DNA of 64,000 nucleotides from NCBI GenBank assembly GCA_002110485.1, contig MOWL01000067.1, positions 4,154,001 to 4,218,000 on the forward strand, written 5' to 3'. This document shows positions 41,238-50,456 of this stretch, piece by piece. The notes beneath the pieces are model-generated. The model was not told where the DNA came from, ran no database searches, and worked only from the letters and a program-made list of their open reading frames with translations. This stretch comes from Emergomyces orientalis (Eukaryota > Ascomycota > Eurotiomycetes > Onygenales > Ajellomycetaceae). How positions within the stretch are numbered: the first letter of the stretch is position 1; every line of letters begins with the position of its first letter. The position numbers were made by a program, and so were the translations under genes.

Positions 41238-42707
41238 TAAATTGAATACTTTTGTTCTCGACTTTTCTCTACAACAATGAGCGGCCACTCTAGATATCGG
41301 ATAGTAAGCTCTCCTTCTGAACCCAAATGCACATATGCATACTGATTTACTAGTGACCCTAATATTCCAGTTTCCTCGATATTGCCTGTTGTATCCCTCA
41401 GAAGATCGTTTAGTCAACAAATATTGTTAGTTTCAGTGTCGCGCATACAATCAACGCCCTTAGTGAGGAATTCATTCGGCTATCTTATTAGTATCATGTA
41501 AGGGCGACGCTGTGGGTATGTTTTCTCTGGCCTTCTCCTCTTGGACGTCATTTGTGAATGTACAGTACATTCACCCCGTGGGGATGCGAAGGAGTTAACT
41601 TGTGACCTGAGGATATATCGCCATGTTGCTAGTCTAGGCCTGGCATCAATTTGCGCTTGTGTGCGGGCAGCCTTTTTCATGAAAGCTTATATCACAATAA
41701 TTCCCAGATTCGCATAATTTGCTATGGACTGGAGGACTTCCCGTATCCGCAACTACCCCACCACCCACTGTTATTATAAAACGGGCCACTGCGTTGAAAA
41801 GTGATATCTTTGAGGTTTCAATGGCGCTGGGGGTGCTGCCACCTATCAGCGCTGTCGTACAGAGCTCAGGCCATCTTCCCCCACCTCTCAGCGGCTTAAA
41901 GTTCGGACTATCGTACAGAATTGGTTTGACAAAGTTCCGCCCAAGGCTAATAGAAGGGGAGTCGCGTCCGCCAACCATCTTTACTTAAACTAGCGCGATG
42001 CATCTCAAATCTGCTTTTTGTTGTATTTAGCGTTGAGTTTTCAAACTATTCAGGGTGTTTGACATGATACTTCCATTGCGCAAGTTTATTTCTATGGGGA
42101 ATCAACAAGCTGGGCGAAAGTGGCTACTGTTAGTTGAAGCATGAGCATTAAAATTACCTCCCAAATTGTAGTTAAATTACGTGCTTTGGGTCGTCCACTG
42201 AGTGTACACTCGAACCAAGTCTGCCGCAACCAGCAAATCTCTACAAGCTTCATGCTTTGTCTCATTGACACCGTCATCCCGGGAAATTTTTCAGAAACCA
42301 GAACTCGAAAACTGAATCTGGCAGAATAACATCGGCGGCAAAACTCAATGATAATATTAACCTTGTCTTGACTGTTCTACAAATATGATCCAGACACGGG
42401 TATGGCTAACACATTTCTGCATACCCATGCACAAGGCTGGGGACATCCCGCACCAGGTTCATAACATTGTTATAACTTGCATTTATTCGCTCTCTTTCAT
42501 TGGTACACCCGTATCAATTGCGCCCCCATCAGCCAACTGTTCATGCGTCGCCCATTGTCCATTACATGGTCGAGTTATTTGCAGTAAAAGTTGGCTTTGG
42601 GTAAATATTAATCAACTCGGCCCTCCCTAAATTCCCCAAGTTCAACTTTATCGCATCTCCGCCTTGCCCTGAACGCTGTTTTGATCTTCTGCTTCTCCTT
42701 TATCAGC
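41238..42707. other. intergenic spacer
   Basis: About 1.47 kb between the HNH-like gene and the P450. Frames here are short and lack motifs. The last 100 bp before 42708 are C/T-rich, as expected for a fungal core promoter. Confidence 0.5.
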
Positions 42708-44621
42708 ATGGATGCGTTCTTGCTGACCATCCTCCTTGGGGCAATTGCTCTCGCTCTGTATCGGATCTGTCAAATCGGACGGCGGCAGCCAGGCTATCCT
42801 CCTGGGCCTCCAACTTTACCTTTAATCGGAAACCTTCATCAGATGCCCAGCAAGGCACCTCACCTTCAGTTTCAAAAATGGGCAGAAGAATACGGGTAAA
42901 CATAGCCTAGAAGAAATATTACCCAGGACAAACCTGCACTTGACTGACAGAACTTCAGCCCGCTGTATTCGCTTATTCTCGGAACTAAAGTCATGATTGT
43001 GTTGACGTCTGACAAGGCAGTTAGAGATCTCTTGGACAAGCGCAACAATATCTACTCGTCCCGCCCAGAGATGTATCTTGGCCAGTTCCTCAGTGGTGGC
43101 AACCGGATGGTGCTCATGGTAACCTCCTCCTCCGCCGCGAATACACGCAATAACCTGTCCACTGACTCTCAGTGTTCAGGAGTACGGAGACACCTGGCGC
43201 ATGATTCGGAAGATGCTCCACAACACCCTCAACATTAGAGCTGCCATATCCTATGTTCCATACCAGGATCTGGAGAACAAACAGATGCTATGTGAATTCA
43301 TCGACAAGCCTGATTTGTTCGTCGACCACATACGGAGGTTTGCCAACTCGCTGATCACTCAAATTGTTTTCGGTTTCCGTACTCTCAGCATCAACGACCC
43401 GAAGTTTATACAACTCTTCACAGTACGTTGAGACTTTGTGTTGGTTGATATGATCTTCCCTTTCCTCTTTCCTGATCATGGAGTAGGGATTCGAGAAAAC
43501 TTCCGAGCTACTGGGAAGCGAAGCGGCTGCCTTGCTTGACATTTTTCCGATCTTACGAGCGCTACCAGACTTTATGCTTCCAATGCGTCGTTATGCAAAG
43601 CGGCTGCGGAGGGACGAAAACAAGCTATATGTCGGCCACTGGATGACTGCAAAAAATGGTTTCAAGAACGGTACCACCAAAGCAAGCAAGAAGAAAGACC
43701 CCCTATCGCAGAATAAACCAAAGCTAACATCCTTCCAGCCATGTATTTGTGGAAATATGGTGAAGGTGCAAGACATTGAAGGCTTTTCCGACGAGCTTGC
43801 CGCTTATACTAGTGGCTCCTTGCTAGAAGCAGGCTCTGATACTACTTCCTCGACTCTAGTCGGCTTTATTCAGGCCATGATACTCTTCCCCAATGTGCAA
43901 AGGAAAGCTCGAGAAGAAATTGACCGGGTATGCGGGGACCGACTGCCGACCTTGGAGGATGAGCCTCACCTACAGTATACCCGCGGTTGTGTAAAGGAAA
44001 GTTTGAGATGGATGCCTACGGCTATCTTGGGAGTGCCACATGCGGTGCTCATGGACGATGAGTACATGGGCTATAAGATTCCGAAGGGCGCTACTATCAT
44101 GTATAATGTCTGGTTTGTAACGCCTGCCTGGTGGGATTTTCGTAAATAATCCGAACTCTGGTGAATTAACCTGTTTCTGAGAACATAGGGGTATCCACAT
44201 GGACGCGACAAGGCACCCTGATCCCAGAAGCTTCGATCCGGCCAGGTATACCGATGACTTTCAAACTGCTAGTGAGGCGGCCGCGAACCCTGATGTGTCC
44301 AAACGTGATCATTTTGGGTTCGGCGCAGGCCGGAGGATTTGCCAGGGGATGCACATTGCGGAACGTTCACTATTCCTTGGAATTTCACGTATGCTATGGG
44401 GTTTCGAATTCGGCAAAGCCCGCGATGCCCAAGGAAACGAAATTGTCCCAGATGCTGAGAAGCTGACGGAGGGGATAGTTGTTTTGCCGCAGAGGTTCCC
44501 AGCGAAGATTACTCCGCGTTCGGAAAAGCACTCTCAAATAATTCGGGAGGAATGGGATAAGTGTTTGTCGTTACTAGACCCGGGTATGCAGTGGAAGGAC
44601 GCGTCAGTAGTTGCTATCTAG
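42708..44621 (+). CDS. cytochrome P450 monooxygenase (OrdA-like)
   Basis: Five exons (42708-42895, 42959-43118, 43180-43422, 43487-44112, 44189-44621) total 550 codons, in frame throughout, for 549 residues. An N-terminal membrane anchor (about residues 3-20) is followed by the Pro-rich hinge PPGPPTLPLIGN. The I-helix oxygen motif is AGSDTT, the K-helix ExxR is ESLRW, and the heme loop FGFGAGRRICQG puts the ligand at Cys457. It is an ER-bound monooxygenase that needs NADPH-P450 reductase. Similarity in layout to the OrdA/O-methylsterigmatocystin oxidoreductase group suggests xenobiotic or secondary metabolism, but no biosynthetic cluster surrounds it, so the substrate is open. The exon 4 donor (GTTTGT) is non-standard but required by the VWGIHMD match. 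No damage is seen. Confidence 0.88.
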
Positions 44622-45310
44622 CACATTGAACAAGCTCCAGCTCCTATACGACCAGCAGTAGCTCTCCATGGATTCTGGCAGCACCCCAACCCCAACCCCA
44701 ACCCAACCCCTTAACCTTAGTATCCCTCTCTTGACATGTCACGACGCGATGGGCTGTTGCAGCGCTCAATTTTCGGCTAAAACCATCATTCTCGGCCCTG
44801 AGCTGAGATATTTACTCCCTTATTTCATTCAACTTATCTCCTAGGCTTTGAGGGGAGATAGGCTCGGTCCAAAGGAAAGAAATTTTGACGAAAAGATTTA
44901 AATTGGTGCGGTGTACCACATGATTACGTACTTTCTGATTCATTCATTTATTTATTTTTATTTTTATTTTCGGATCTCCTCACAGCAGCGTACGGAATGT
45001 TGAACTGAATATCCGGTTTGTGAAATGACGAAATTACCTGTACAGCTCTACTGCCCTTTCGCTGCGGCGCCTATAACACACAGCTAGAAGCTTACAGGAA
45101 CATTCACTTGTTCAAATTGAGTAAATGTGTTCTGGACGCAGGTTCACAAAGCCCCAGAGGTCACCACTGATAGAGAACTTAAAAGCATCTGAATTTATAT
45201 TTACATATATGAACTCTCCCTCAAACCTGATAGCGCCTATTTGTTTAAAGATAAATGGAACAAAGAGGTATAAAAAGGAAGGAAAAAAACCTCTAAACCG
45301 GCGATGATGC
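44622..45310. other. intergenic: convergent 3' ends, with C-rich repeat
   Basis: About 690 bp between the P450 stop and the stop of the secreted-protein gene on the other strand. It contains the CCCCAA repeat listed separately and AT-rich stretches near 44940-44970. No gene is seen. Confidence 0.5.
44684..44710. repeat. CCCCAA-type tandem repeat
   Basis: Four to five units of CCCCAA/CCCAA just downstream of the P450. The minus strand has five G runs and could form a G-quadruplex. It is not the TTAGGG telomere repeat of filamentous fungi. Confidence 0.75.
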
Positions 45311-45820
45311 TTATTCCATGTCATCATCTAGATCGTCATCGCCATCATCCCCATCATCCCCATCATCTCCATCATCTCCATCATCTCCGTCGTCCCCGTC
45401 GTCCAGATCATCGTTAACAAAACCTTCGAAATCTTCGACATCGTCCGCACCGTCCGGATCCTCCCCGTCAATGTCCCGCTTCCTCCCCCTGCTCTTGACG
45501 AGCTGATAGGCGCGAATCGTCTTCGATTGCTTCCAAGTCCACTTCCTCAGCTTTTGTGAAAGGTGGCCATTGTTGTATTCGCAACCTTTTCCGCTGTAGA
45601 AATACACGTCCGTGGGGTCTGGAGCCCAGTCCGTCGCATAGTTAAAGCTCACGTGTTTAGCGGAAAAGGCCTTGTTCAAGTTAACGCACTTCCCGCTTGT
45701 GAAGTCTGTGCCGTGCATTTTAAGTTTTTTGCCGCCGCTAGATTTGAGTTCGACGCTCCAGGCATCTGTGGTGGATGCGATGGCGAGGAGGAGCCCGGTG
45801 GCGACGATGGAGATCTTCAT
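45311..45820 (-). CDS. small secreted protein with acidic Asp-Gly repeat tail
   Basis: 169 residues from ATG 45820; a longer in-frame start at 45871 exists, but the later Met begins a classic signal peptide (MKISIVATGLLLAIAS, cleavage near residue 19). The mature part has about 95 residues with two Cys (GKCVN and KGCEY), probably one disulfide, aromatic and basic residues, then an RGRKRD site that could be cut by a Kex2-like protease. The last third is almost pure Asp/Gly: six to seven DDG units coded by a 9-nt repeat, then DDDLDDDME. The family is unknown. The acidic tail may bind calcium or basic surfaces (inference). There is no intron. Confidence 0.65.
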   Translation of the reverse strand: MKISIVATGLLLAIASTTDAWSVELKSSGGKKLKMHGTDFTSGKCVNLNKAFSAKHVSFNYATDWAPDPTDVYFYSGKGCEYNNGHLSQKLRKWTWKQSKTIRAYQLVKSRGRKRDIDGEDPDGADDVEDFEGFVNDDLDDGDDGDDGDDGDDGDDGDDGDDDLDDDME

Positions 45821-46290
45821 TTTCGTTGGAATGTATATACAGTTCCGGTTCTTGTTCTTTGTCCTTCTCAAGAAGATTAGTTGAAAACTTGATGAAAAGG
45901 AAGAGGAGAGGAAGGGAAGTATTTACTAGATGTTGTTTTCTTTTGTCTGGTTAGGTCTTTTTGTAGAGAAAGGGGAGCCTTCGCGGTATGTATCCCGACA
46001 CTCTGCAATGGGAGGCGCTGGAGATCCAGGGTGCCAAAATTATGCAGTAAATAATATGTTAATATTTCACAAAACAAATGTCCAACGTTCACGGAAATTG
46101 TGGCAGATTATATACTCCATCTTGTCCCCGCTACACGTTCATTTTAATATTACCCCATGGCTTGGATATTCGAAGCGAAGTGAATTTTTGTGGCCTCACT
46201 GCCTCCCGCGTGTCTGCAACACGAAGACCTCATATAATAGAAGCTCCGTATCAGCAGGGAATGATAGAGCGGACAGCGTGCCTAAAGAGT

Positions 46291-46791
46291 TCACGAGATG
46301 GCGAAACGTCCGTTTACCTCACAGCCCCCCTTTTGATTGGCTCGTATAGAGTGGGTGCCCGGATGTATAAATAACAACAGCCTGCCAGGAACCGTATTCT
46401 TCAGGCTAAAAAACTGGAATTCTAAGGCTCTGAAGCAACGTAGGCACGAAAGACGTGTGCCTGGGCATTTCTTGCAATATCCAGAGTGACATTGAGGCGT
46501 TTGGTTTGCTTCGTATTCCGATTTGTAAAGAACACACTGCAGCGTTTCTCCATGCCCTGTTCCTTTTGCAGCTCCGCCCGTGTTAACTAAGCCCAATAAT
46601 GTAATGTGGCTACCCAGATACCTAGGTACCTTGGCAGGTACTTGGTAAGTGAAGGATTCACTGTTCTCAGTGCTTCTTCCGCAAGATATGTTATAACATG
46701 CGAAAATATCCAAAAGTTTATGAAGCTGCAGAGCAACAGGTGAGAAAAACATTGGGCTGGCAGCAAGAGGGCTCAGGGCGGCAATAAGCAT
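46291..46791 (-). CDS. doubtful small secreted Cys-rich protein
   Basis: 166 codons starting with a moderately hydrophobic leader (MLIAALSPLAASP). Eleven cysteines follow, including CYNISC, HSGYCKKCPG and CLRCF, which could suggest a secreted Cys-rich protein. Against it, the frame runs through the TACCTAGGTA-type motif that is typical of non-coding spacers in this window, and I recognise no family. Low confidence. Confidence 0.25.
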   Translation of the reverse strand: MLIAALSPLAASPMFFSPVALQLHKLLDIFACYNISCGRSTENSESFTYQVPAKVPRYLGSHITLLGLVNTGGAAKGTGHGETLQCVLYKSEYEANQTPQCHSGYCKKCPGTRLSCLRCFRALEFQFFSLKNTVPGRLLLFIHPGTHSIRANQKGGCEVNGRFAIS

Positions 46792-47347
46792 TCGTTCGAT
46801 CCATCCACGCTGAAACTTTAGCCCTAGTTAACTCGCCCTATCCTGGACACCACACACATCCCGAGCTCGTATCTTGAATCCTGATAATCACGAAGAATTT
46901 GACGTAACCTCACTCTGGGCTCCCAGAACATGAAACAACCTTGAGCCATGTCAGTACCAATTTAATATTTTTTATTTTATTTTTATTTTATTATCTTTGG
47001 CCAAACACCAAAAGCAAACTAAGGGTTAGCCAGGTATGATCACCAAGGTTTAAATTTTCCAGGTGCAGCGTTCGAGCGATGATTTGCATATATAGGGGCT
47101 GCTCTAACTTCTGCCGAGAATGACTGACTGCCTTTACCACCCACCTTTGGCGCACCTCGGCTATGATGACCCTTCAGCATATGGTCCTTAGCTTTTTGCT
47201 GGGAGGGTAGCCGTTTCGATTCGGTATATGGGGATAACTAATTGGAGTGTCACTGTGTGGGAAGGGTTTATGAAGAGAAGCCAAACTAATAATTTCGTAT
47301 CCGCTCTTTTCTACACTTCCTCTCATATATTTTTCAATGTAATGTAT

Positions 47348-47369
47348 GTACATGTACATGTACATGTAC
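47348..47369. repeat. GTACAT tandem repeat, 22-bp perfect palindrome
   Basis: GTACAT repeated and ending GTAC is identical to its reverse complement over 22 bp and is followed by a further GTACATG. Confidence 0.75.
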
Positions 47370-47467
47370 TGTACATGGACATGGATACTTCAGTTTATGA
47401 GTGAAGCATGAAGACAACGACACTGTTAGCATCCACTCAAACAAGTCAGAAATAACAAACAGCAACA

Positions 47468-48516
47468 ATGCCCCTCCCAAACAAATTCGCCTCAATCCCC
47501 CTACTATCCACTCCTCCTCGGACCATCCCCCATCCACTGCCTACTCCGCATCACCGCCGACCTAGGCAAGAACAAACTAACCATCTACGCAAAGCGAGAC
47601 GACCTCAACTCTGCCCTCGCCTACGGCGGCAACAAAACCCGCAAGCTCGAATATCTCGTCAGCATCGGCGGCGTACAGAGCAACCATACCCGCCAGGTAG
47701 CTGCCGTAGCTGCGCGCACGGGCCTGCGCGCCCGCCTCGTCCAGGAGCACTGGGTCGACTGGGAAGACCCGGGCTATGAGACGGTGGGAAATATACAGTT
47801 GTCAAGGCTGATGGGGGGCAGCAGTGCGTCTTGACAAGTCCGGTTTCGGGATTGAGCATAAATCCACGGCTATGGGGCTGGTTGAGGAGTGCAAGGCTAA
47901 GGGGGAGAAGCCGTATTATATCCCCGCGGGTGCGTCAGATCATCCGCTTGGTGGGTTGGGGTTTGCGGGCTGGGCGTTTGAGGTTCAGGAGCAGGAGATG
48001 GCGATGGATATATTTTTCGATACGATCGTCGTGTGTGCAGTGACGGGGTCGACGATGGCGGGGATGGTTGCCGGGTTTAAGTTGATTGAGAAGATGTATC
48101 CAGATGAGTGTGCGCGGGGGAGGAGGAAGATTGTTGGCATTGACGCCTCTGCGAAGCCGGCGGAGACGCGCGCGCAGGTTCTGCGCATTGCGAAGAATAC
48201 GGCGGAGAAGATTGGGCTAGCTGCTGAAGAGATTACCGAAGCGGATATCATTCTTGACGAAAGGTATCATGCGGGTGTATATGGCATTCCGGACAAGCAG
48301 ACTTGGGATGCTATTGAGTATGGGGCCAGGATGGAGGCGTTTATTACTGATCCGGTCTACGAAGGGAAGAGTCTGGCGGGGTTGATTGATATGGCCAGGC
48401 GAGGGGAGATTAGCAGTGGGAATGTTTTGTATGCCCATCTTGGTGACCAGCTTGCTCTGAATGCATATTCTCACGGGCAGCCGGTGCCAGCTGGTGCATC
48501 GGGTCCAATTTCATGA
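47468..48516 (+). pseudogene. acdS: ACC deaminase (D-cysteine desulfhydrase family), frameshifted
   Basis: The start MPLPNKFASIP and the end of a PLP-fold type II enzyme are both clear, but the frame changes twice. After FASIP the homology moves to another frame (GPSPIH, then YAKRDDLNSALAYGGNKTRKLEYL, which contains the PLP lysine). Near 47812 it moves again to a frame running to TGA 48514-48516 (GASDHPLGGLGFAGWA, CAVTGSTMAG, IDASAKP). About 12 residues that family members carry between KLEYL and SIGGVQSNHTRQV are missing in frame. No intron can explain the shifts. The enzyme opens 1-aminocyclopropane-1-carboxylate to 2-oxobutyrate and ammonia; the fungal genes are generally thought to come from bacteria. 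The GC-rich body looks otherwise well preserved, so the loss is probably recent, or the indels are sequencing errors. Confidence 0.8.
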
Positions 48517-48919
48517 TTAATGTCAGGTTACGAAACCATTTCTTGATTTCTTGAATTTTTTTTTTTTTTTTTTTTTGTTTTGAGTTGAGCGTTCATTTTG
48601 TTATCACTTTTTTTTTTCTTCATTTACGGCGTGGGAACCACATTTCAACAATTGGGTCGGTGTGGCAGACTGTAATACTTAACTACATATTAGATCGAGA
48701 TAACTAGCCTCAATATATCCGTACCTGTGGACAATATATTTTTTTCAGTAATGAACAGTATCCGTACATCATCATGAACTATCCAGTTTCATCACCCAAA
48801 CCCTGTGGATAAATCCAAGGCCGGGGGGGGGGGGGGGGGTGGCTGATAAGCTCACTGGCCCATCCCTCCATCCCATGCCTCGCCCTAGTGGATACGTTTA
48901 ACCATAACTTAATTTGCTG

Positions 48920-48958
48920 CTCGCGCTACACACCTTTGTGGGGGTGGTGTAGCGCGAG
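48920..48958. repeat. inverted repeat with perfect 12-bp GC-rich arms
   Basis: CTCGCGCTACAC (48920-48931) and GTGTAGCGCGAG (48947-48958) are exact complements around a 15-nt loop. The arms keep CpG sites, unlike most spacer sequence. Confidence 0.75.
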
Positions 48959-49013
48959 AACATCAAAAAAAAAAAAAGGAAAGAAAAGAAAAGGAAAAAG
49001 GCGGATCTCTGCC

Positions 49014-49077
49014 GAATCAAACAACCAACCAAGAAATTTGACTAAAGGGGCCTGTGCTTGCTTGGTTGGTTTGATTC
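49014..49077. repeat. inverted repeat, 20/17-nt arms
   Basis: The left arm at 49014-49033 (GAATCAAACAACCAACCAAG) pairs with CTTGGTTGGTTTGATTC at 49061-49077, leaving one 3-nt bulge and a 27-nt loop. It lies 55 bp after the previous hairpin. Confidence 0.7.
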
Positions 49078-49290
49078 CAAGGTTCCCCCCCAAAGGTTGA
49101 GAGATCAGTTCAGTAAAATGGCTCCAACGATTAGTCCCCAGCCAGAGGGAGGGTTGGGGCTGTTTGGTTAGCCAATTGTAGGGACCAGTGGCGAGAAGAA
49201 TGAGGTGGCCGTCAAATTTGCAGAATAATTCCAATTGGCTCGTCACGACCTAGGGCCGACGTGATTAGGCCGTGGCCCAGGCTCAGTCAT

Positions 49291-49317
49291 GGGGGGGGGG
49301 GGTGGGGGTGGGGGGGC
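49291..49317. repeat. G-rich block, G-quadruplex-prone
   Basis: Runs of 12, 5 and 7 G separated by single T. Further GGG-containing repeats (GGGTGGAT units) follow to about 49390. Confidence 0.7.
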
Positions 49318-50456
49318 TGGTGGACAGTGCTTCGTTGGTGTTGGCGTTGGTGCCGGGTATGGATGAGGGTGGATGAGGGTGGATATGGGGGCGGATATTG
49401 GGGGGCTGGCCCAGGTGGGGAGTGGGTGGTGTTGAGTATCCGTGATATGGGGCAGGGAAGGGCATCTTGGTTAGGTACCTAGGCAGGTATTTAACGGGGT
49501 GTATGGTATGGTAACAGAGAGGTGCTTGGGGGGGGTGGTTGGGTGTGTAACTCTAGTATCGCAGCTGTACCGGACCCAAAGTAGTTTGTATCTGCCACCC
49601 CGCCTCCACCACCTTCTGAGAACCTCCTCCTCCTCCCTGCTATTGTACTGTACTGTACTGTAGATGCCAACCTCAAATCTCCTTTCCTCTCCTCTCCTCT
49701 CCTGTCCTCCTATCCAACTCCGTTCCTCTCTCTCTTCCGCCACCCCTATCTTGTCGCTCTATATCCCTTGCTATCTCCAACATCATCTCGCTTTGTCTTA
49801 ATCTGTTTGCGTCTTCCATCTCCCCGTCTCTTAATCTCACTCTCTTCGCCATCCTCCCGTCTAGTCACCTTATCTTATCCGGCATTTGTTGGTCTGTCAC
49901 CTCTTTGGGCTCATCCCTGGCCTCTGCAGATACTGATAAATTGCTGCTTATCTGAAGCCCCGTTTTGCCTTATTCCCTGTCTTATCTTCTGCAGGCCCAA
50001 TTCTTTTGGCAAGCTGTGGTATTTATATATTTTCCACCCTGGTATTGATTGCCACGCCTCTTTGTTAAACTTTGTGAGTTATCTTTCTTTCTCGAGTTCA
50101 TCCGAAGACATCGCGCTTCTAATAACACACACCTATTACAGGGACACGCGGATTTACAGACGGATCTACTGTTGAATTCGTCCTAGCTTCGTCTCCTGCC
50201 CTTATTTCTCGCTCGTTGGATAAGGATAAGGAATAACCCTTGCTTGTTGTTTTCTGTGTGTGCATTTTACTACGCCCAGTCCAAAGAAAACTATTATCAA
50301 GGGCAAACTTGCAGACAATGTAATCGTCATCCTGCGCACTGCGACCACTCCTTCAGTCGACACGGACAAATTGCAGACCGCCCGAATACCACTCCTCCGT
50401 CAATCGACGACGACGACAGCAACAACAAGAAGAAACCCCCTTAGAGTTCTCCGCCT

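Larger units (their letters stand above)
45821..47467. other. intergenic spacer with one doubtful ORF
   Basis: About 1.65 kb between the divergently placed secreted-protein gene and the ACC deaminase pseudogene. It holds the doubtful ORF at 46291-46791, an AT-rich run near 46965-47000 and a self-complementary GTACAT repeat at 47348-47369. Confidence 0.5.
48517..50456. other. 1.9-kb intergenic region and PPS1 5' region
   Basis: It holds homopolymer runs (T near 48560-48578, 17 G at 48823-48839), two hairpins (48920-48958, 49014-49077), a G-rich block at 49291-49317 and later C/T-rich sequence (49680-50250) that is probably the promoter and leader of PPS1. Frames in the C/T-rich part, such as 49768-50175, look like composition artefacts. 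Confidence 0.5.

Noticed and set aside
49768..50175. 135-codon plus-strand frame before PPS1
   Set aside because: It is in C/T-rich promoter/leader sequence and its Ser/Leu/Pro-rich translation reflects base composition.
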